This document shows positions 9,620 through 22,908 of a stretch of 64,000 bases of DNA, one piece after another (the first letter of the stretch is position 1; every line of letters starts with the position of its first letter). The notes below the pieces were generated by a model that worked only from the letters and a program-made list of their open reading frames with translations, made no database searches and was not told the DNA's origin. The translations under genes and the position numbers were made by a program. Source of the DNA: Tomocerus qinae (Eukaryota; Arthropoda; Collembola; Entomobryomorpha; Tomoceridae); assembly GCA_020055645.1 (NCBI GenBank), contig CM034546.1:76012001-76076000 (forward strand), in the 5' to 3' direction.

Positions 9620-10540
9620 CTTGATTTCTGTAAGAGATGACTATAAGAATATTTCATACAGATAGTTATAAGTGTTATAAATGACAGTAAGTTTCTCGAG
9701 GAACGAAAACTAAGTATTTAATGAATGTTATAATCAACAATTATAAAGCCAATCAATACTTATGTACTGATAGGTGATAGTTGATATAGACAATTAATTT
9801 GTGGGATGTTTACGTTATATTTAAAATCTCCGCTAATTTTTAAAATTGAAATAGAGACACCGTCTAAATGTTTTAGTGGGTATTCGTATTGGTAATATTT
9901 TCAGCAATATTTACATTTTCAACGGTTTAATGTTTAATAATAATAAGTGCAATAAATCTCAATAATATAGAAACATAGAAACAATAATCATCTTGGTATC
10001 GTTTGTATACATTAATATTATGCATACAGTTGATATGAACTTCTGTCTTTTGTTCGCCTATATAAATATGGGTTTAGATTTCATTTCAAGCCACGAAGCA
10101 AATTTTCTCGGATCATTTCATTGCCAGTTTGCCAATTAGGCTTCATTAATATTTCTTGGGAGAAGATTTACATCTAAATTACTTTCTCTACGCATAGATG
10201 CCAAGACATTTTAAAATTGAAATTATTTAAAGGTATTAATTAAACGTATTTAAAAGTAGAAGTCAAGAGTCCTAATTTAAAATAGTATTTGACTTTTGTA
10301 TAGACACTTTACTTATCTTTCTTGGAATTTTCGAGTAGATGATAATAATATAATGTATACTCATTTACTACGAAATGGAACAAGTAATCTCAAAAAATCG
10401 TTTACGAGCTTAACAAAAATTAAGCATGGCATCAAACAAATGAGATTCATTATAACACTCTGGGAATTATGGATAATTCATAATGACATATTTTATAAGT
10501 AATATCTCTATGTAAAACCATTCGAAGAAGCTTCAACAAT
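9620..10540. other. AT-rich intergenic, no gene
   Basis: Only short ORFs without recognisable features. No repeat structure was seen. Confidence 0.5.
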
Positions 10541-11289
<749 letters not shown>

Positions 11290-11326
11290 ACATATCTATC
11301 TACATTATCTACATATCGAAACCAAC

Positions 11327-11364
11327 GGCCCTTTTAAGGGCCACCACATCTTACTGAGAGCAAA
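11327..11364 (+). terminator. Histone 3' stem-loop and downstream element (H3 copy 1)
   Basis: Stem-loop at 11,327-11,342; TTACTGAGAGCAAA at 11,351-11,364. Confidence 0.94.
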
Positions 11365-12697
11365 TTATGACATTTACTTAACGTATTATAAAGCCTATAA
11401 CATCCAACTGTAATTTAGCAAGTTAGAAACAGACACTGGAAATTACCATCGATTTTATAATTAGATATTGGTTGATGTTTTGGTAAACTAGACAGATTTA
11501 TTGTCTCAGTGTCTGCTTATCATGCAAATCTACCACACAAGGCAGCTCTGAGATTATTATCACAATGATGATTAAGTAGTTTCTGAGCATATTTATTTAT
11601 TTAATGTTGCATTATTGTAGAAGAACTAATATTACATCCGCAATTTTAACAAAAATTGTACTGATTATAAGACGATAGAACTCAATCTTTTAAGTTAATT
11701 TTATTTCTACGATTTATGTGTACCTATTTATTGCCATTTGCTAAATGAAGAATAATAATATATCTTTTAATGCAATAGAGTATTAAGTATAGTTTAATTA
11801 GTGTTTCATTTTAAAATAATGTTAAAAAAAGTTTACTGTAGAGGATTGACATCCATGAATGGATTGATAGTTACATAATAATAATAATATTATACTCATA
11901 TAATAATAAACATAACAAGGATAGTAATCATTATTTACATTTCTTCACTATAAACGAATTGAACAAATTTATTAATTTCACCAAAATTATTTTATATAAT
12001 TTTCCACACCATCAAAGGAACATCCATTAATCGAAATCTGGCATTATTTCAAAAAATGTATTATTAGATAAATGCAAAATAATGTGCATGGAATTCTGTC
12101 GGTGTGTGAAATTTTATGTTTGTCGGTATGGTTTTTGCAAATGACTAATTGGCTATATTGTATCACCTATCAATATTTCAAAAAGCTTTTATGCATCAAC
12201 AATTATTTGGTCTACTAAATTATCAACGGTCTATCGATTTGAATTTCGGCCACAAAACAGTCCATAGAAATTTACTTATTTCAAAATTTTCTAGCACATT
12301 AGGCTAGATCTGCCGTTAGTTCTATATTATAATTCTATATTATAACTGCCGTCTTAGATAAAGCAATAAATTTACCTAATTATGTATGTCACTATGTGTG
12401 GTAGGGCGAACTAATATGCATATTACATAAAAAACCAAGTTACACTCTGGGTTAGCATTAATTAGCATAATTTTAAATTTTAAAATTTAAGGCGTATATT
12501 AATCTTTTGAAATTCAATATCCAATCCAATACGCATGATTATTGTCTACCTTTCGAAATTGAGTCATGCATGCTGGGGGTAACTAGTTAATTACAAATTT
12601 AAATAATACTTTGCTAACAGAAATTGAGAATACTAAACTACTAAATGCGATCTAAGATTACAATATTGGTAGTTTCTAGTTTTGTAACGAAAATATT
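11365..12697. other. AT-rich intergenic between H3 and H4
   Basis: No gene. There is a short ATA microsatellite at about 11,876-11,895. Around 12,320-12,420 the sequence TCTATATTATAACTGCCGTCTTAGATAAAGCAATAAA resembles 33,180-33,220, so a dispersed repeat may be present; I could not define its ends. Confidence 0.45.
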
Positions 12698-12735
12698 TTT
12701 GCTCTTAGTAAAATGTGGTGGTCCTTAAAAGGACC
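12698..12735 (-). terminator. Histone 3' stem-loop and downstream element (H4 copy 1)
   Basis: The stem-loop complement is at 12,720-12,735 and reads GGTCCTTTTAAGGACC on the sense strand, a paired change (C-G to T-A) at the third stem position relative to other histone classes. The downstream element with CTAAGAGCAAA is at 12,698-12,712. Confidence 0.94.
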
Positions 12736-12779
12736 GTTGGTTATCAAATGAGATGTGAAAGTGTCCGTTATAAATGGAA

Positions 12780-13433
<654 letters not shown>

Positions 13434-14216
13434 ATGGCTGATACTGCTGCCGAGACTCCCGCCGAAGCTCCAGCTGCCCCCGCCGCTGCTGCTACTCCCA
13501 AGAAGGGCCGCCCAGCTGCCAAGGGTCCAAAAACACCCAAGACCCCGAAGGAGAAGAAAGCGCCGAAACCGAAGGGCGAGAAGAAAGTGGCCACTCATCC
13601 CTCCGCGGCTGTCATGGTCATGGACGCAGTGACCAATCTGAAGGACAAGAAGGGCTCCTCCCTCAAGGCCATCAAGAAATACATCGCCGACCACAACAAG
13701 GTCGACGTTGAGAAACAAGCCTCCTTCATCCGCAAGGCTATCAAGAACGCCGTCACTAAGGGACTCCTTGTCCAAACCAAGGGAACCGGAGCAGCTGGCT
13801 CCTTCAAGTTGCCCGTCAAAGCCAAGCCCGAGAAGAAACCCGCCGGCGAGAAGAAACCAAAGGCCAAGAAAGCTAAAGCCGCCGCTTCTCCAAAAGCCAA
13901 GAAGCCCGCAGCAGCCAAGAAAGCCGCCTCCCCAAAGAAGAAGGCAGCCGCTCCCAAGAAAGCAGCCAATCCTAAGGCTAAGGCCCCCAAAGCCGCCAAG
14001 CCTAAACCAGCTTCTCCTGCCAAACCCAAAGCCGCATCTCCAGCCAAGCCAAAGGCAGCTCCCGCTAAGCCAAAACCAGCCGCAGAAAAGAAAGCCGCCG
14101 CAAAACCAGCAGCAGCCAAGCCAAAGACTCCTAAAGTCAAGGCACCGAAACCAAAGGCAGCTCCAAAAGCCACCAAAACTGTAGCCCCTAAAAAGGCGGC
14201 CCCCAAGAAGAAATAA
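13434..14216 (+). CDS. H1: Linker histone H1 (copy 1)
   Basis: A 260-residue linker histone that binds nucleosome entry/exit DNA. Residues 1-53 are an Ala/Pro/Lys tail. Residues about 54-126 are the winged-helix globular domain ([18 protein letters not shown] to [12 protein letters not shown]). The remainder is a Lys/Ala/Pro tail with repeated SPAK/SPKK-type phosphorylation sites. The ATG at 13,434 was chosen because it matches the minus-strand copy; an open frame 71 codons upstream is leader sequence. Residue 179 is Asn here but Ser in the other copy, removing one Ser-Pro site. Confidence 0.97.
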   Translation: MADTAAETPAEAPAAPAAAATPKKGRPAAKGPKTPKTPKEKKAPKPKGEKKVATHPSAAVMVMDAVTNLKDKKGSSLKAIKKYIADHNKVDVEKQASFIRKAIKNAVTKGLLVQTKGTGAAGSFKLPVKAKPEKKPAGEKKPKAKKAKAAASPKAKKPAAAKKAASPKKKAAAPKKAANPKAKAPKAAKPKPASPAKPKAASPAKPKAAPAKPKPAAEKKAAAKPAAAKPKTPKVKAPKPKAAPKATKTVAPKKAAPKKK

Positions 14217-14252
14217 ATGACGACGGTCCACGGATAATTCAACTAAACCAAC

Positions 14253-14290
14253 GGCCCTTTTAAGGGCCAACATATATTCCTAAGAGCAAT
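14253..14290 (+). terminator. Histone 3' stem-loop and downstream element (H1 copy 1)
   Basis: Stem-loop at 14,253-14,268; TTCCTAAGAGCAATT at 14,277-14,290. The CCTAAGAGC form recurs at H2B genes of this cluster. Confidence 0.93.
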
Positions 14291-15019
14291 TATAATGAAT
14301 ATTGTTATTACTATTTATTATGCATGGCATGAATATTTCCCCAGGTATTAAGTGTAATTAAAATCCCTGGCACAATTAAAAAAATAAGCCTTTTATTTTC
14401 CAATATCAATGGAAGATTACAACTTTATTAGAAAAATGCACCAAGGGCCTATTTATTACCATAAATTAAGCACTACTACTAGGATTACCTACCACCATAA
14501 AATTTAGCAACTAATAGCGTAACAAAAATACTAAACGAATGTGTATATTATATCAACACATATTATTACAATAAAACCTAATTTTGAATTAATTTTGTGA
14601 TTTCAACTAACAGTATATTTTACATACCTTAATATCTTAATACCATTTAAAGATACATATCTGGAGTTACATTGAATACGTTATTGTGGTAGTTGGCCAC
14701 TTGGAGTATATTAAATGAAAAATGTGTTGTTGGCTTTTACTTTTAATCAAATCAGCAAGCATGCCGTAGAAAATATAACGATCACTTTACTTGCAAAAAT
14801 GTCTTTTAATTTCAGTAAAAGGATAAAATAAAGCACATGAATTTGCTGAGGATTTACAACTATTTTCAACAGCAGTTGAAAACAGCAAAAATTAAAATAA
14901 AAATCAATTTACAGCATTAATGATGAAAATCACCATAAAAGAACATACTAGGGAAATTTTACATGAACAAAAGTAACGCTGTGTATTAATATAATAAGGT
15001 TTTACATAGAAAAAACGTT
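14291..15019. other. AT-rich intergenic between H1 and H4
   Basis: No gene and no obvious repeat. There is a short mirror-like stretch AACAGCAGTTGAAAACAGCA near 14,869. Confidence 0.5.
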
Positions 15020-15056
15020 GTGCTCTTAGTAAAATGTGGTGGTCCTTAAAAGGACC
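15020..15056 (-). terminator. Histone 3' stem-loop and downstream element (H4 copy 2)
   Basis: The GGTCC-type stem-loop complement is at 15,041-15,056 and the downstream element TTACTAAGAGCA at 15,020-15,033. Confidence 0.94.
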
Positions 15057-15107
15057 GTTGGTTAATAATTGAGATCATATAGTGTCCGCTGGTCGTCGTT
15101 GATAGAA

Positions 15108-15540
<433 letters not shown>

Positions 15541-16199
15541 TTTAGTAATATTTTACAGAGTGTCTTTTCCATTTTCACTATTACTACATACCATATATAG
15601 AAATCTAAATACATAATATTGTGGGTCTTTATCAGAGACACTGGTTTTTTTATGCTATCATTATAATAATAGCTGCACAAATGTCCTTTGACATCAACTT
15701 ACGACTTTCAAATTTTTACTGCATAGGCAAATCATAGTAAGAACCCCAAATTTCGAGTTTCAAAACGATATCTTTCATAGAAATCGTTTTATGATTTTCT
15801 GAATTTCGAATTTTAACATTGAAGGAGTGGGAGAAAACGCTCCGATCTGTCACGCTTTGTCCAGATACTCCTCCTACAGTTTTCATCCGATCTTTACCAA
15901 ACTTTTTCCTGACCTACTCAACTTAATAATAAAGACGGTAGCCACTCCAGTTTTTTATTTTTTAGTAGAAAATATTTTGCCAGTGGATTTCAAAAATTTG
16001 ACAAAGTCCTACTCTTTAAGCAGGCAGGCCTCCGCCATGTATAGGGATTAGTGTCCCTTTCAATTCGAACGGGGCGACCGCAGTGGAGTCAAACTATTAA
16101 TAGCAAGGCAACGTTTATTAGTTAGTATGATTTGGTTGTGGATTGAATAGGTTTACTTGACTTGACATAGGATTGGTTAATTAATGTAACGGGGTAGGT
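15541..16199. other. Non-coding, unclassified
   Basis: No convincing gene; the open frame at 15,827-16,051 has no recognised features. GC content is slightly higher at 15,820-15,960 than in the neighbours, which may mark an old insertion. Confidence 0.4.
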
Positions 16200-16990
16200 A
16201 GAAAATAGTTAGAAATAACGAGGACGATTAAAATTGTGGTAGCTAATTAAAATAAGAGAGCTAATTAAAATGAAGAGGTGAAAATGACGTGAAGATTTAA
16301 GATGATGGGAATATTTAAAATAAAGAGATATTTAAAATGACAGGAATGCTTCAAATGACGTTAATAGATTTAAAACAACGGGGTTATTCAAAATGAAGGG
16401 GTGATTCTAAACGACGAAATTATTTAAAACGACGTCGATTTAAAATGTGAGGTCATTTACAATGACGTCTATTTAAAATGACAGGGTCATTTACCAGGGC
16501 TGCAGCCAGAAAAAACTTTGGGGGGAAAGGCGACAAATTATCAGAGAAAATATGAAAAATTTGGAAGTGATTGCGTTATTGAAAATGACGGGGTTATTTA
16601 AAATGACGGCGTAATTTAAAATGACGGGGTTATTTGAAATTACGGGTTTATTGAAAATGACGGGTTTATTGAAAATGACGTGTTTATTGAAAATGACGGG
16701 TTTATTGAAAATGACGGGGTTATTTGAAATGATGGGGTTATTTGAAATGACGGGATTATTGAAAATGACGGGGTTATTGAAAATGACGGGGTTATTTAGA
16801 ATGACGGGGTTATTTAGAATGACGGGGTTTTTTAAAATGACGGGGTTATTTAGAATGACGGGGTTATTGAAAATCACTGGGTTATTCAAAATGACGGTGG
16901 GATTTAAAACGACGGGATTATTTAAAATGACGTCTATTTACAATGATTGGGTAATTAAAATGACGGAGTGATGTATATTGACGGGTGGAT
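16200..16990. repeat. Degenerate minisatellite, GACGGGGTTATTTAAAAT type
   Basis: A tandem array of 15-18-bp units around AAAATGACGGGGTTATT, best conserved at 16,570-16,900 and worn toward both ends. The array is open for over 100 codons on both strands (for example MTGLFKMTGLL-type and NNPVIFNNPVIL-type peptides); this is a repeat artefact. A 45-bp stretch at 16,494-16,540 that starts like the CAGGGCYGCAGCCAG MITE interrupts it. Confidence 0.85.
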
Positions 16991-17560
16991 TTAAAATTAT
17001 ATATTATGTCCATATAATATTAATGATACAATAAAAATCAAGGGCTGATGAATGGACTTCAAACATTTATTTTAATTTCGCGCTTAGTTAAATGATGTTG
17101 AATTTGGTTCACTATTATTATGTTGATTCGAAAAGTATTGTAATTGGTTCCCCGTCCGTAGGATGTTGTAGCCATGCATCAAGCAATGTTTTAAACATTT
17201 TAATCTGTTAATTTTCATACTTTTTTAATGCATAATATGCAAACTCATGATCTACCGTCCCCATTAAGGGGTTACTCATTTCCCGTTCGGAGAACGGGCC
17301 TATTTCTAGTTATAACATGTTGTATTTACTAAGTTGCTATCATATTTAATGTAATAAATTTACATTTAATTTGACATTTGGCTAGTAATCGATATTAGCG
17401 TTAGTATCTTGGTCATGAGACTGAGAAAATGTTCTTCATTAAAATTATGAAATCTCCAATTAAAAAATACAAGTAAGCAGTTTGTAAGGCGATTTTTGAA
17501 AGTGAAGGAAACTGTATTTAGGTAAACTAAGGAGAAAATTTGACGAATAAGAGCAACTTT
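16991..17560. other. Non-coding with two small hairpins
   Basis: No gene. Two adjacent perfect short hairpins occur: CCCCATTAAGGGG at about 17,260 and CCCGTTCGGAGAACGGG at about 17,282. No function is assigned. Confidence 0.5.
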
Positions 17561-17832
17561 TATTATAGCCAATGGAGAGTGGTTTTATTATACCCATCGA
17601 CGAGTGGCAAAAATATATTTACTCAAGGGGGGACCGTGAGTAAGGAAATTCCCCGTCCGTGTATTAAGTTGATTTAAGTGCATTGACCCACCCGTTCTTT
17701 TCTGCCTCCCCTTACTCAACCGAAGTTCTCGTTACTCACTCAGCTTAGTATAAATAGGGATTCTCTGTTCCCGTCCTCATCACTTGCAACTGAACTCTCA
17801 TTTGATAAAGTTTACTAAACAGATTCTGTAAA
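17561..17832 (+). promoter_or_regulatory. H2B promoter (17.8 kb)
   Basis: CCAAT at 17,569-17,573, TTACTC hexamers at about 17,620-17,650 and 17,710-17,740, and TATAAATA at 17,749-17,756. The CCCCGTCCGTG block between them is shared with the other H2B promoters. Confidence 0.82.
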
Positions 17833-18204
17833 ATGCCACCAAAGACGAGTGGGAAGGCAGCGAAGAAGGCGGGAAAGGCGCAGAAGAATATCTCAAAGGG
17901 GGACAAGAAGAAGAAGCGTAAGAGGAAGGAGTCTTACGCAATCTACATCTACAAAGTGTTGAAACAAGTTCACCCGGACACCGGAGTCTCCTCCAAGGCC
18001 ATGTCCATCATGAACTCCTTCGTGAACGACATCTTCGAGAGAATCGCCGCCGAGTCCTCCCGCCTCGCCCACTACAACAAGAGAACCACCATCACCTCCC
18101 GGGAGATCCAAACCGCCGTCCGTCTCCTCCTCCCCGGAGAATTGGCCAAACACGCCGTCTCTGAAGGAACCAAGGCTGTCACCAAATACACTTCCTCCAA
18201 ATAA
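17833..18204 (+). CDS. H2B: Histone H2B (complete copy 2)
   Basis: 123 residues, same protein as the other copies. It is not divergently paired: H2A at 20,030 lies downstream on the same strand with 1.8 kb between. Head to head with H4 copy 2, 2.4 kb away. Confidence 0.98.
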   Translation: MPPKTSGKAAKKAGKAQKNISKGDKKKKRKRKESYAIYIYKVLKQVHPDTGVSSKAMSIMNSFVNDIFERIAAESSRLAHYNKRTTITSREIQTAVRLLLPGELAKHAVSEGTKAVTKYTSSK

Positions 18205-18232
18205 ACATCTCATACAGCATTTCTGACCCAAC

Positions 18233-18270
18233 GGCCCTTTTAAGGGCCAACACATCTTCCTAAGAGCAAA
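18233..18270 (+). terminator. Histone 3' stem-loop and downstream element (H2B 17.8 kb)
   Basis: Stem-loop at 18,233-18,248; TTCCTAAGAGCAAA at 18,257-18,270. Confidence 0.94.
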
Positions 18271-19121
18271 ATGTATTCAATTAGATGAATTATTTTACTA
18301 CAAGCAATAAAGGCTGTCAATTATTGGGTAAGCAGCAGAAAAAAGCAAATACTATGATAATTTGACGGCTCGACTGTCGTCTTGGTCTTAACACACTTTT
18401 CCTGCATATATGACATGCGGATATGGTGTCAGAACCTTCTAATACTAATACTAATAATTAATCATTGAGTAATGTTTTAAAATTAGCATTGCAAAATGTC
18501 CATTTAAAAGTTAAGTTAGGGCCGTGCACTTTCATAATAATCTGTCGAAACCATAGGAATGATTATCATTGATCATGAGAAGTCACAGTGTATACATCGG
18601 CATGCCGTAAATTATTTTCAAATGCCGCATGCCGAAAAGGCAGTAAATTCCGTAAATTACATTTGTAGCACAGTGTACTAGTAGGTAATATTAAACAACA
18701 GTCTAGCTAGTATATACCTATCAAATTATATAGTTTCTATCTTTTGTCTATGCATGATATTTAATAGCAATGTATTTTCACTTCTGGAGGCTTTTAGGGA
18801 ACTATTAGTACTAGCATTGCGATATTAAACAACAGTCATAGTGTGTAAAAAATCATATTTGATTGTTATTCATCGCTTACTATATCAAATTATGTATAAA
18901 AACTGCTAAAAATACGAATAATAATTTATGACATGCCGCCAAATATCAAATGCCGTAAATTGAATTTGGCATGCGGTATTTACGGCCCACTCGACACAAT
19001 GTAAAGTCATAAGAATGTTTAAGGTATTAAAAATGCGTAACATCCAGCTTCAGCATTTTTAGCTATTTTTGATTATTTTATTTACATGGCATTGGGAATT
19101 AGGCCTATTTTGCCAATTTTT
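18271..19121. other. Intergenic with a possible worn transposon
   Basis: No gene. Between about 18,520 and 18,990 the sequence starts GGGCCGTGCAC and ends TTTACGGCCCAC, with internal repeats of GCATGCCG and CCGTAAATT in both orientations. This looks like a decayed short DNA transposon, but no target duplication was found. Confidence 0.45.
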
Positions 19122-19129
19122 GGTACAAA

Positions 19130-19408
19130 CATAGGCGTCGGAACCGGGGGGACAGGGAGGACAATGTCCCCCCTAGAATAAGGCCAGGAGGGACATATCT
19201 CCTTAAAAATGTTCCAAAAACCAAACTAAAATTACACACGCACCAGAAAACGCAATTTTTGTTGTCAAAAAAGGTTAAAAATCCAAAATATTTTCGCGCT
19301 CCGCGCGAATATGTTCTTATTTTACCAATATTTTATTATTTTGGTGCCCCCCCCCTTTCTGAAGAAGTCATTTTGCCCCCCTGGATAAATTACGTTTCGA
19401 CGCCTATG
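19130..19408. mobile_element. hAT-like MITE, CATAGGCGTCG family
   Basis: A 279-bp element with ends CATAGGCGTCGGAACC and GTTTCGACGCCTATG and an exact 8-bp target duplication GGTACAAA (19,122-19,129 and 19,409-19,416). It has G/C homopolymer runs near the ends and a CGCGCTCCGCGCG palindrome inside, as in the other hAT-like MITEs here. Confidence 0.86.
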
Positions 19409-19416
19409 GGTACAAA

Positions 19417-19839
19417 GGGGGTATAATTTTCGCGAGAGTATATGTGAATTTTAGATAACATTTTTGAATTTTTAGGTAACAAGGGCCTCAAACAATTTTT
19501 CCGGTTTGCGTGATTATATGTGAATTTTAGGTTATTGTTGTACATTTTTGCAAAGTAGCCTAAAATCATAGTAGACGTGCTTGCCATTGTCCCTCCGCTC
19601 CGAAGTTGACTGCTAAATACAGTGCTGTATAGTTTACCGTTTTCTCGTCGACAATTTATGGTCAGCATAATATTATAGTAATGTTTATTTTGCTCTAGCT
19701 TCTTTGAATGTCTGCAAAAGAAATGTAATTTTTAATGTATCAACAACTTAGCCATTGATTAATTAATGTCTTTATTTTGATGAAAATCTAATTAATTATT
19801 AATACACACACTTTTATGACTATTGCCATGTAACCTAGT
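19417..19839. other. Intergenic, no gene
   Basis: The minus-strand ORF over 19,390-19,668 spans the MITE edge and has no recognisable domain. Nothing else was seen. Confidence 0.5.
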
Positions 19840-20029
19840 CCCACAGCTCTCCACCAAACTTCCCGGGGGTTTTCCGAGAGTGAGGAGTTGTGTTCCGTTA
19901 CTCACGACCCCACTCATTTTACTCAGCCATTTCGTATAAATACGAGCCCTAGATTTCTATGTGTATTCATTCCATTCTCAATAACAGTTCAATATTTCAG
20001 TCCTCGTTTTAAACTTGTACTAATCGATA
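19840..20029 (+). promoter_or_regulatory. H2A promoter (copy 3)
   Basis: GTTACTCACGACCCC is at about 19,897-19,911 and TATAAATA at 19,935-19,942. It is almost identical to the promoter of H2A copy 4 (57,129-57,320) and more distant from copies 1 and 2, so copies 3 and 4 are sister genes. Confidence 0.82.
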
Positions 20030-20407
20030 ATGTCAGGTCGTGGTAAGGGCGGTAAGGTGAAGGGGAAGGCCAAGTCGCGTTCCAGCCGGGCGGGACTCCA
20101 GTTCCCCGTCGGTCGTATCCATCGTCTTTTGAGGAAGGGGAATTATGCGGAGCGAGTTGGTGCTGGAGCTCCCGTCTACTTGGCCGCCGTCATGGAATAT
20201 TTGGCAGCTGAAGTTTTGGAGTTGGCGGGTAACGCTGCCCGTGACAACAAGAAGACCCGTATCATCCCTCGTCACTTGCAATTGGCCATCCGCAACGACG
20301 AAGAGTTGAACAAATTGCTCTCCGGAGTCACCATCGCCCAAGGAGGAGTTCTCCCCAACATCCAAGCTGTACTCCTACCCAAGAAAACCGAAAAGAAAGC
20401 CGCTTAA
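20030..20407 (+). CDS. H2A: Histone H2A (copy 3)
   Basis: 125 residues, identical protein to the other copies, with one silent difference near codon 18. Its 3' flank matches that of copy 1 for over 1 kb. It is followed on the same strand by an intact protease gene 1.3 kb away. Confidence 0.98.
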   Translation: MSGRGKGGKVKGKAKSRSSRAGLQFPVGRIHRLLRKGNYAERVGAGAPVYLAAVMEYLAAEVLELAGNAARDNKKTRIIPRHLQLAIRNDEELNKLLSGVTIAQGGVLPNIQAVLLPKKTEKKAA

Positions 20408-20447
20408 ATTAATGCCCTCTCTTCTCACGCCTCTTAATACAACCAAC

Positions 20448-20485
20448 GGCCCTTTTAAGGGCCACCACATTTTACTGAGAGCAAA
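20448..20485 (+). terminator. Histone 3' stem-loop and downstream element (H2A copy 3)
   Basis: Stem-loop at 20,448-20,463; TTACTGAGAGCAAA at 20,472-20,485. Confidence 0.94.
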
Positions 20486-20920
20486 CTGTAAAGTGTTCAT
20501 ATTGATGAAGTGAGATGGTGATACCATTTTACCATTGTTAGTAAGTACATGCAATATGCCTGCTGTCGTGAGAAGGTCGAAAACATACTTTAGGACTTCC
20601 TATATACCTAAATAGTTTATAATTAACATCAATCTTCAACTGAATAACTAAATAACATTGTTGCTCGGCTTTCCCTAGATTGCATGGCCTCCGATGACAT
20701 TGTGTTTAAAATTATTTACAATCCATAGCTGTTAATGTAAAGCTGCTGAGAAGGTTCGCGTTATTGTGCCATGGCTTTCTTTTATTCTTTTATTAATTGC
20801 TTTGTAGCCCACTTAAAACCTTTGCAGATGTTTATTTCAATGAACTATGTGTTTAATGTACACTTTTAATGATTTATCATAGAGTAGGATTAACTGTTTA
20901 AAAATTTAAAATGCTGGACA
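20486..20920. other. H2A 3' flank
   Basis: No gene. About 95 percent alike by eye to 1295-1750. Confidence 0.65.
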
Positions 20921-21113
20921 TTATTATCGTTCCACTGCCACAGTTCTCTCATTGTATTCGAAAGACAATGGATCATATGTTGCAATACAAAGGCTTAACG
21001 TCAGCTCAAACTTCGAGTCGAGCAAATCAACGTGGGAGGTCCATTGTAATGCAACATATGATCCATTGTCTTTCGAATACAAAGAGAGAACTGTGGCAGC
21101 GGAACCATAATAA
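20921..21113. mobile_element. Short fold-back element
   Basis: A 193-bp palindrome-like element. Its two arms of about 64 bp (20,921-20,984 and 21,050-21,113) are reverse complements with only three or four mismatches; they begin TTATTATCGTTCCACTGCCA. A 65-bp spacer separates them. The homologous flank at 1741-1750 lacks it, which proves insertion. The target duplication is ambiguous (AT-rich, 2-3 bp). The open frames on both strands here are accidental. Confidence 0.83.
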
Positions 21114-21626
21114 TTGTACACATCACTTTGTAATTGTAAATCTATTATATCTGTAGAGTGTATCGTATACTATATTATAAGCCTGGAGAATATTCAGTAT
21201 AGCTAAATCTACCTTAGTTGGTTTTATTTTTAAATATGTTATGGTAACTGTAGATGTGCAGATTTTTACAATTTTAAGAATTTATATGAACATCCTTCAG
21301 AAAGCTAATAATGTACAAGCCTGGAAAATATTATTTTAATATTAATGCATTTCCTTTGTACTTTACCTTTATCGCCACGCCATAATTATCGGCTGCATAA
21401 TACCTAGGAATTATGTTTAGAGGATGCATCACTATGACATAATATTGTGTAAAACATTTGAGCCTCCTCACTCGCTTTAATTATGTACTTGATTACTATT
21501 ACCCTATTTCCAAAAATAGTTTGTAGTTATTATGTACAATAAACATTTATTATTATTTTAGCTATACGTACTAGAATTAGAACATTAATTAGAAAAATAC
21601 ATTTTGCACCTATACACAAAAACGAA
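21114..21626. other. H2A/protease linking flank
   Basis: No gene. It contains the empty sites of both TA-target elements (near 21,200 and 21,484). Its last 150 bp match the upstream regions of the proteases at 39,430-39,520 and 55,750-55,860 in inverse, tying H2A and protease into one ancestral block. Confidence 0.65.
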
Positions 21627-21634
21627 TATAAATA
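21627..21634 (+). promoter_or_regulatory. TATA box of protease gene
   Basis: TATAAATA, 72 bp before the ATG. Conserved at 39,382-39,389 and 55,715-55,722 (minus strand) upstream of the paralogues. Confidence 0.7.
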
Positions 21635-21705
21635 GAAGGCAAATTAAAACAAAATTTGTCATTTTCTTCTGTTCTGATTACAATCAATATACCTCAAAAA
21701 TCAAA

Positions 21706-22908
21706 ATGAAATTTGCAGTCAGCATTTTATTTGCAATTTTTGCAATACAATTTTGGGAATTTTCACAATCTGATAAATTTAAAAAAGATCATGACATCAA
21801 AGTGGGAGACCATTGTTCAGCACCAGAATGTGATAGTGAATTTAAAAACACAACACCAAAGACATCAACATTAGGTAAGCTATTAAAACTACTCAAATTT
21901 AAGCCAATACAGAAAACACAGTTTCCTGTTTAGGAAATTTGTCTTTGATTCATTAGTTTATTAGTTTGAAATGTATAATATTGTGTATTTGTTTATGCAG
22001 ATGCTGAAAAGGTAGGAGGAGGAATTGACAGCGATTATATTCCATACCAGGTTTCTCTTCAATCGTCGTCTGGAAGCCATTTTTGTGGAGGGAGCATCTA
22101 TTCAAGAAACCCAAATTCTAAAACATTTACAAAAATAATAACTGCAGCACACTGTATCTATGACTATGACAGTTTAATAAGGTCTAAGGTAGTCGCCGGT
22201 ATTAGAGAGCTAGATGAGAAGAGTGAATCTAGACAGGAATCTGGAATCTGTCGAGTAAAAATTCATGAAGACTATTATATATCAGATGGCTATCTATATA
22301 ATGACATTGCTCTTATTACATTGAAGACTCCTCTGACGAAAATTAGAAATAGAACAGAAGCAATATCAATTACAGCTCTAAACCAAAACGTCTTACCCCG
22401 TAAGTATGATCTATTTATATCACTTATTATACATTACCGTAAGAATGTCGTAAAATTTCGAAATAATTATATTAAATATACATGAAATAAATATTTTATG
22501 AAATGTTTAAATTAATCTATAAACGGTCTATGTAAACATTATTATGGTATTTTTGTATCTTATCTTTATAATTTAGACATTGCACAAGTTAGCGGATGGG
22601 GATATACATTTGAGTCGGTAGAAATACAAAATAGGCTTCAAGTGGCAAATATAACTTTGCAATCCTGTCCATCAACTATTCCTAATTACCCGGGATATAT
22701 CTGTGGCGGAGGCATGAATGATGCTTGCCGGGGGGATTCTGGAGGCCCATTAATATGTTACAATAAAAGAATGGACAAGTATTATCTGTGTGGACTAGTT
22801 TCAAGTGGCCAATATTGTCAAATTCCCAGTTCTAATAGGATTGGGATCTACACGAATGTTACCAAATATATATCTTGGATTCGAAGAAACGAAAACATCA
22901 ACTGTTAG
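21706..22908 (+). CDS. Secreted trypsin-like serine protease (S1 family)
   Basis: Three exons, 21,706-21,874, 22,001-22,399 and 22,577-22,908, with GT/AG introns of 126 and 177 bp in matching phases; 299 residues. Residues 1-20 are a signal peptide (MKFAVSILFAIFAIQFWEFS). A short propeptide ends at Lys60, and the mature chain would start VGGG. The triad is present: His107 in TAAHC, Asp158 in NDIAL, Ser244 in GDSGGPL. Asp238, six residues before the serine, predicts cleavage after Lys/Arg. It is likely digestive or an extracellular protease; no clip domain is visible. The ATG at 21,706 was chosen for the signal peptide and the TATA distance. It is the only plus-strand intact copy and differs clearly from the unit A/B copies. 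Confidence 0.88.

Noticed and set aside
16491-16971. Long repetitive ORFs on both strands (NNPVIFNNPV and MTGLFKMTGLL types)
   Set aside because: Both are readings of the same degenerate minisatellite; frames on both strands are open for the same reason.
20911-21156. Overlapping ORFs on both strands with similar peptides
   Set aside because: They read the two arms of the fold-back element.
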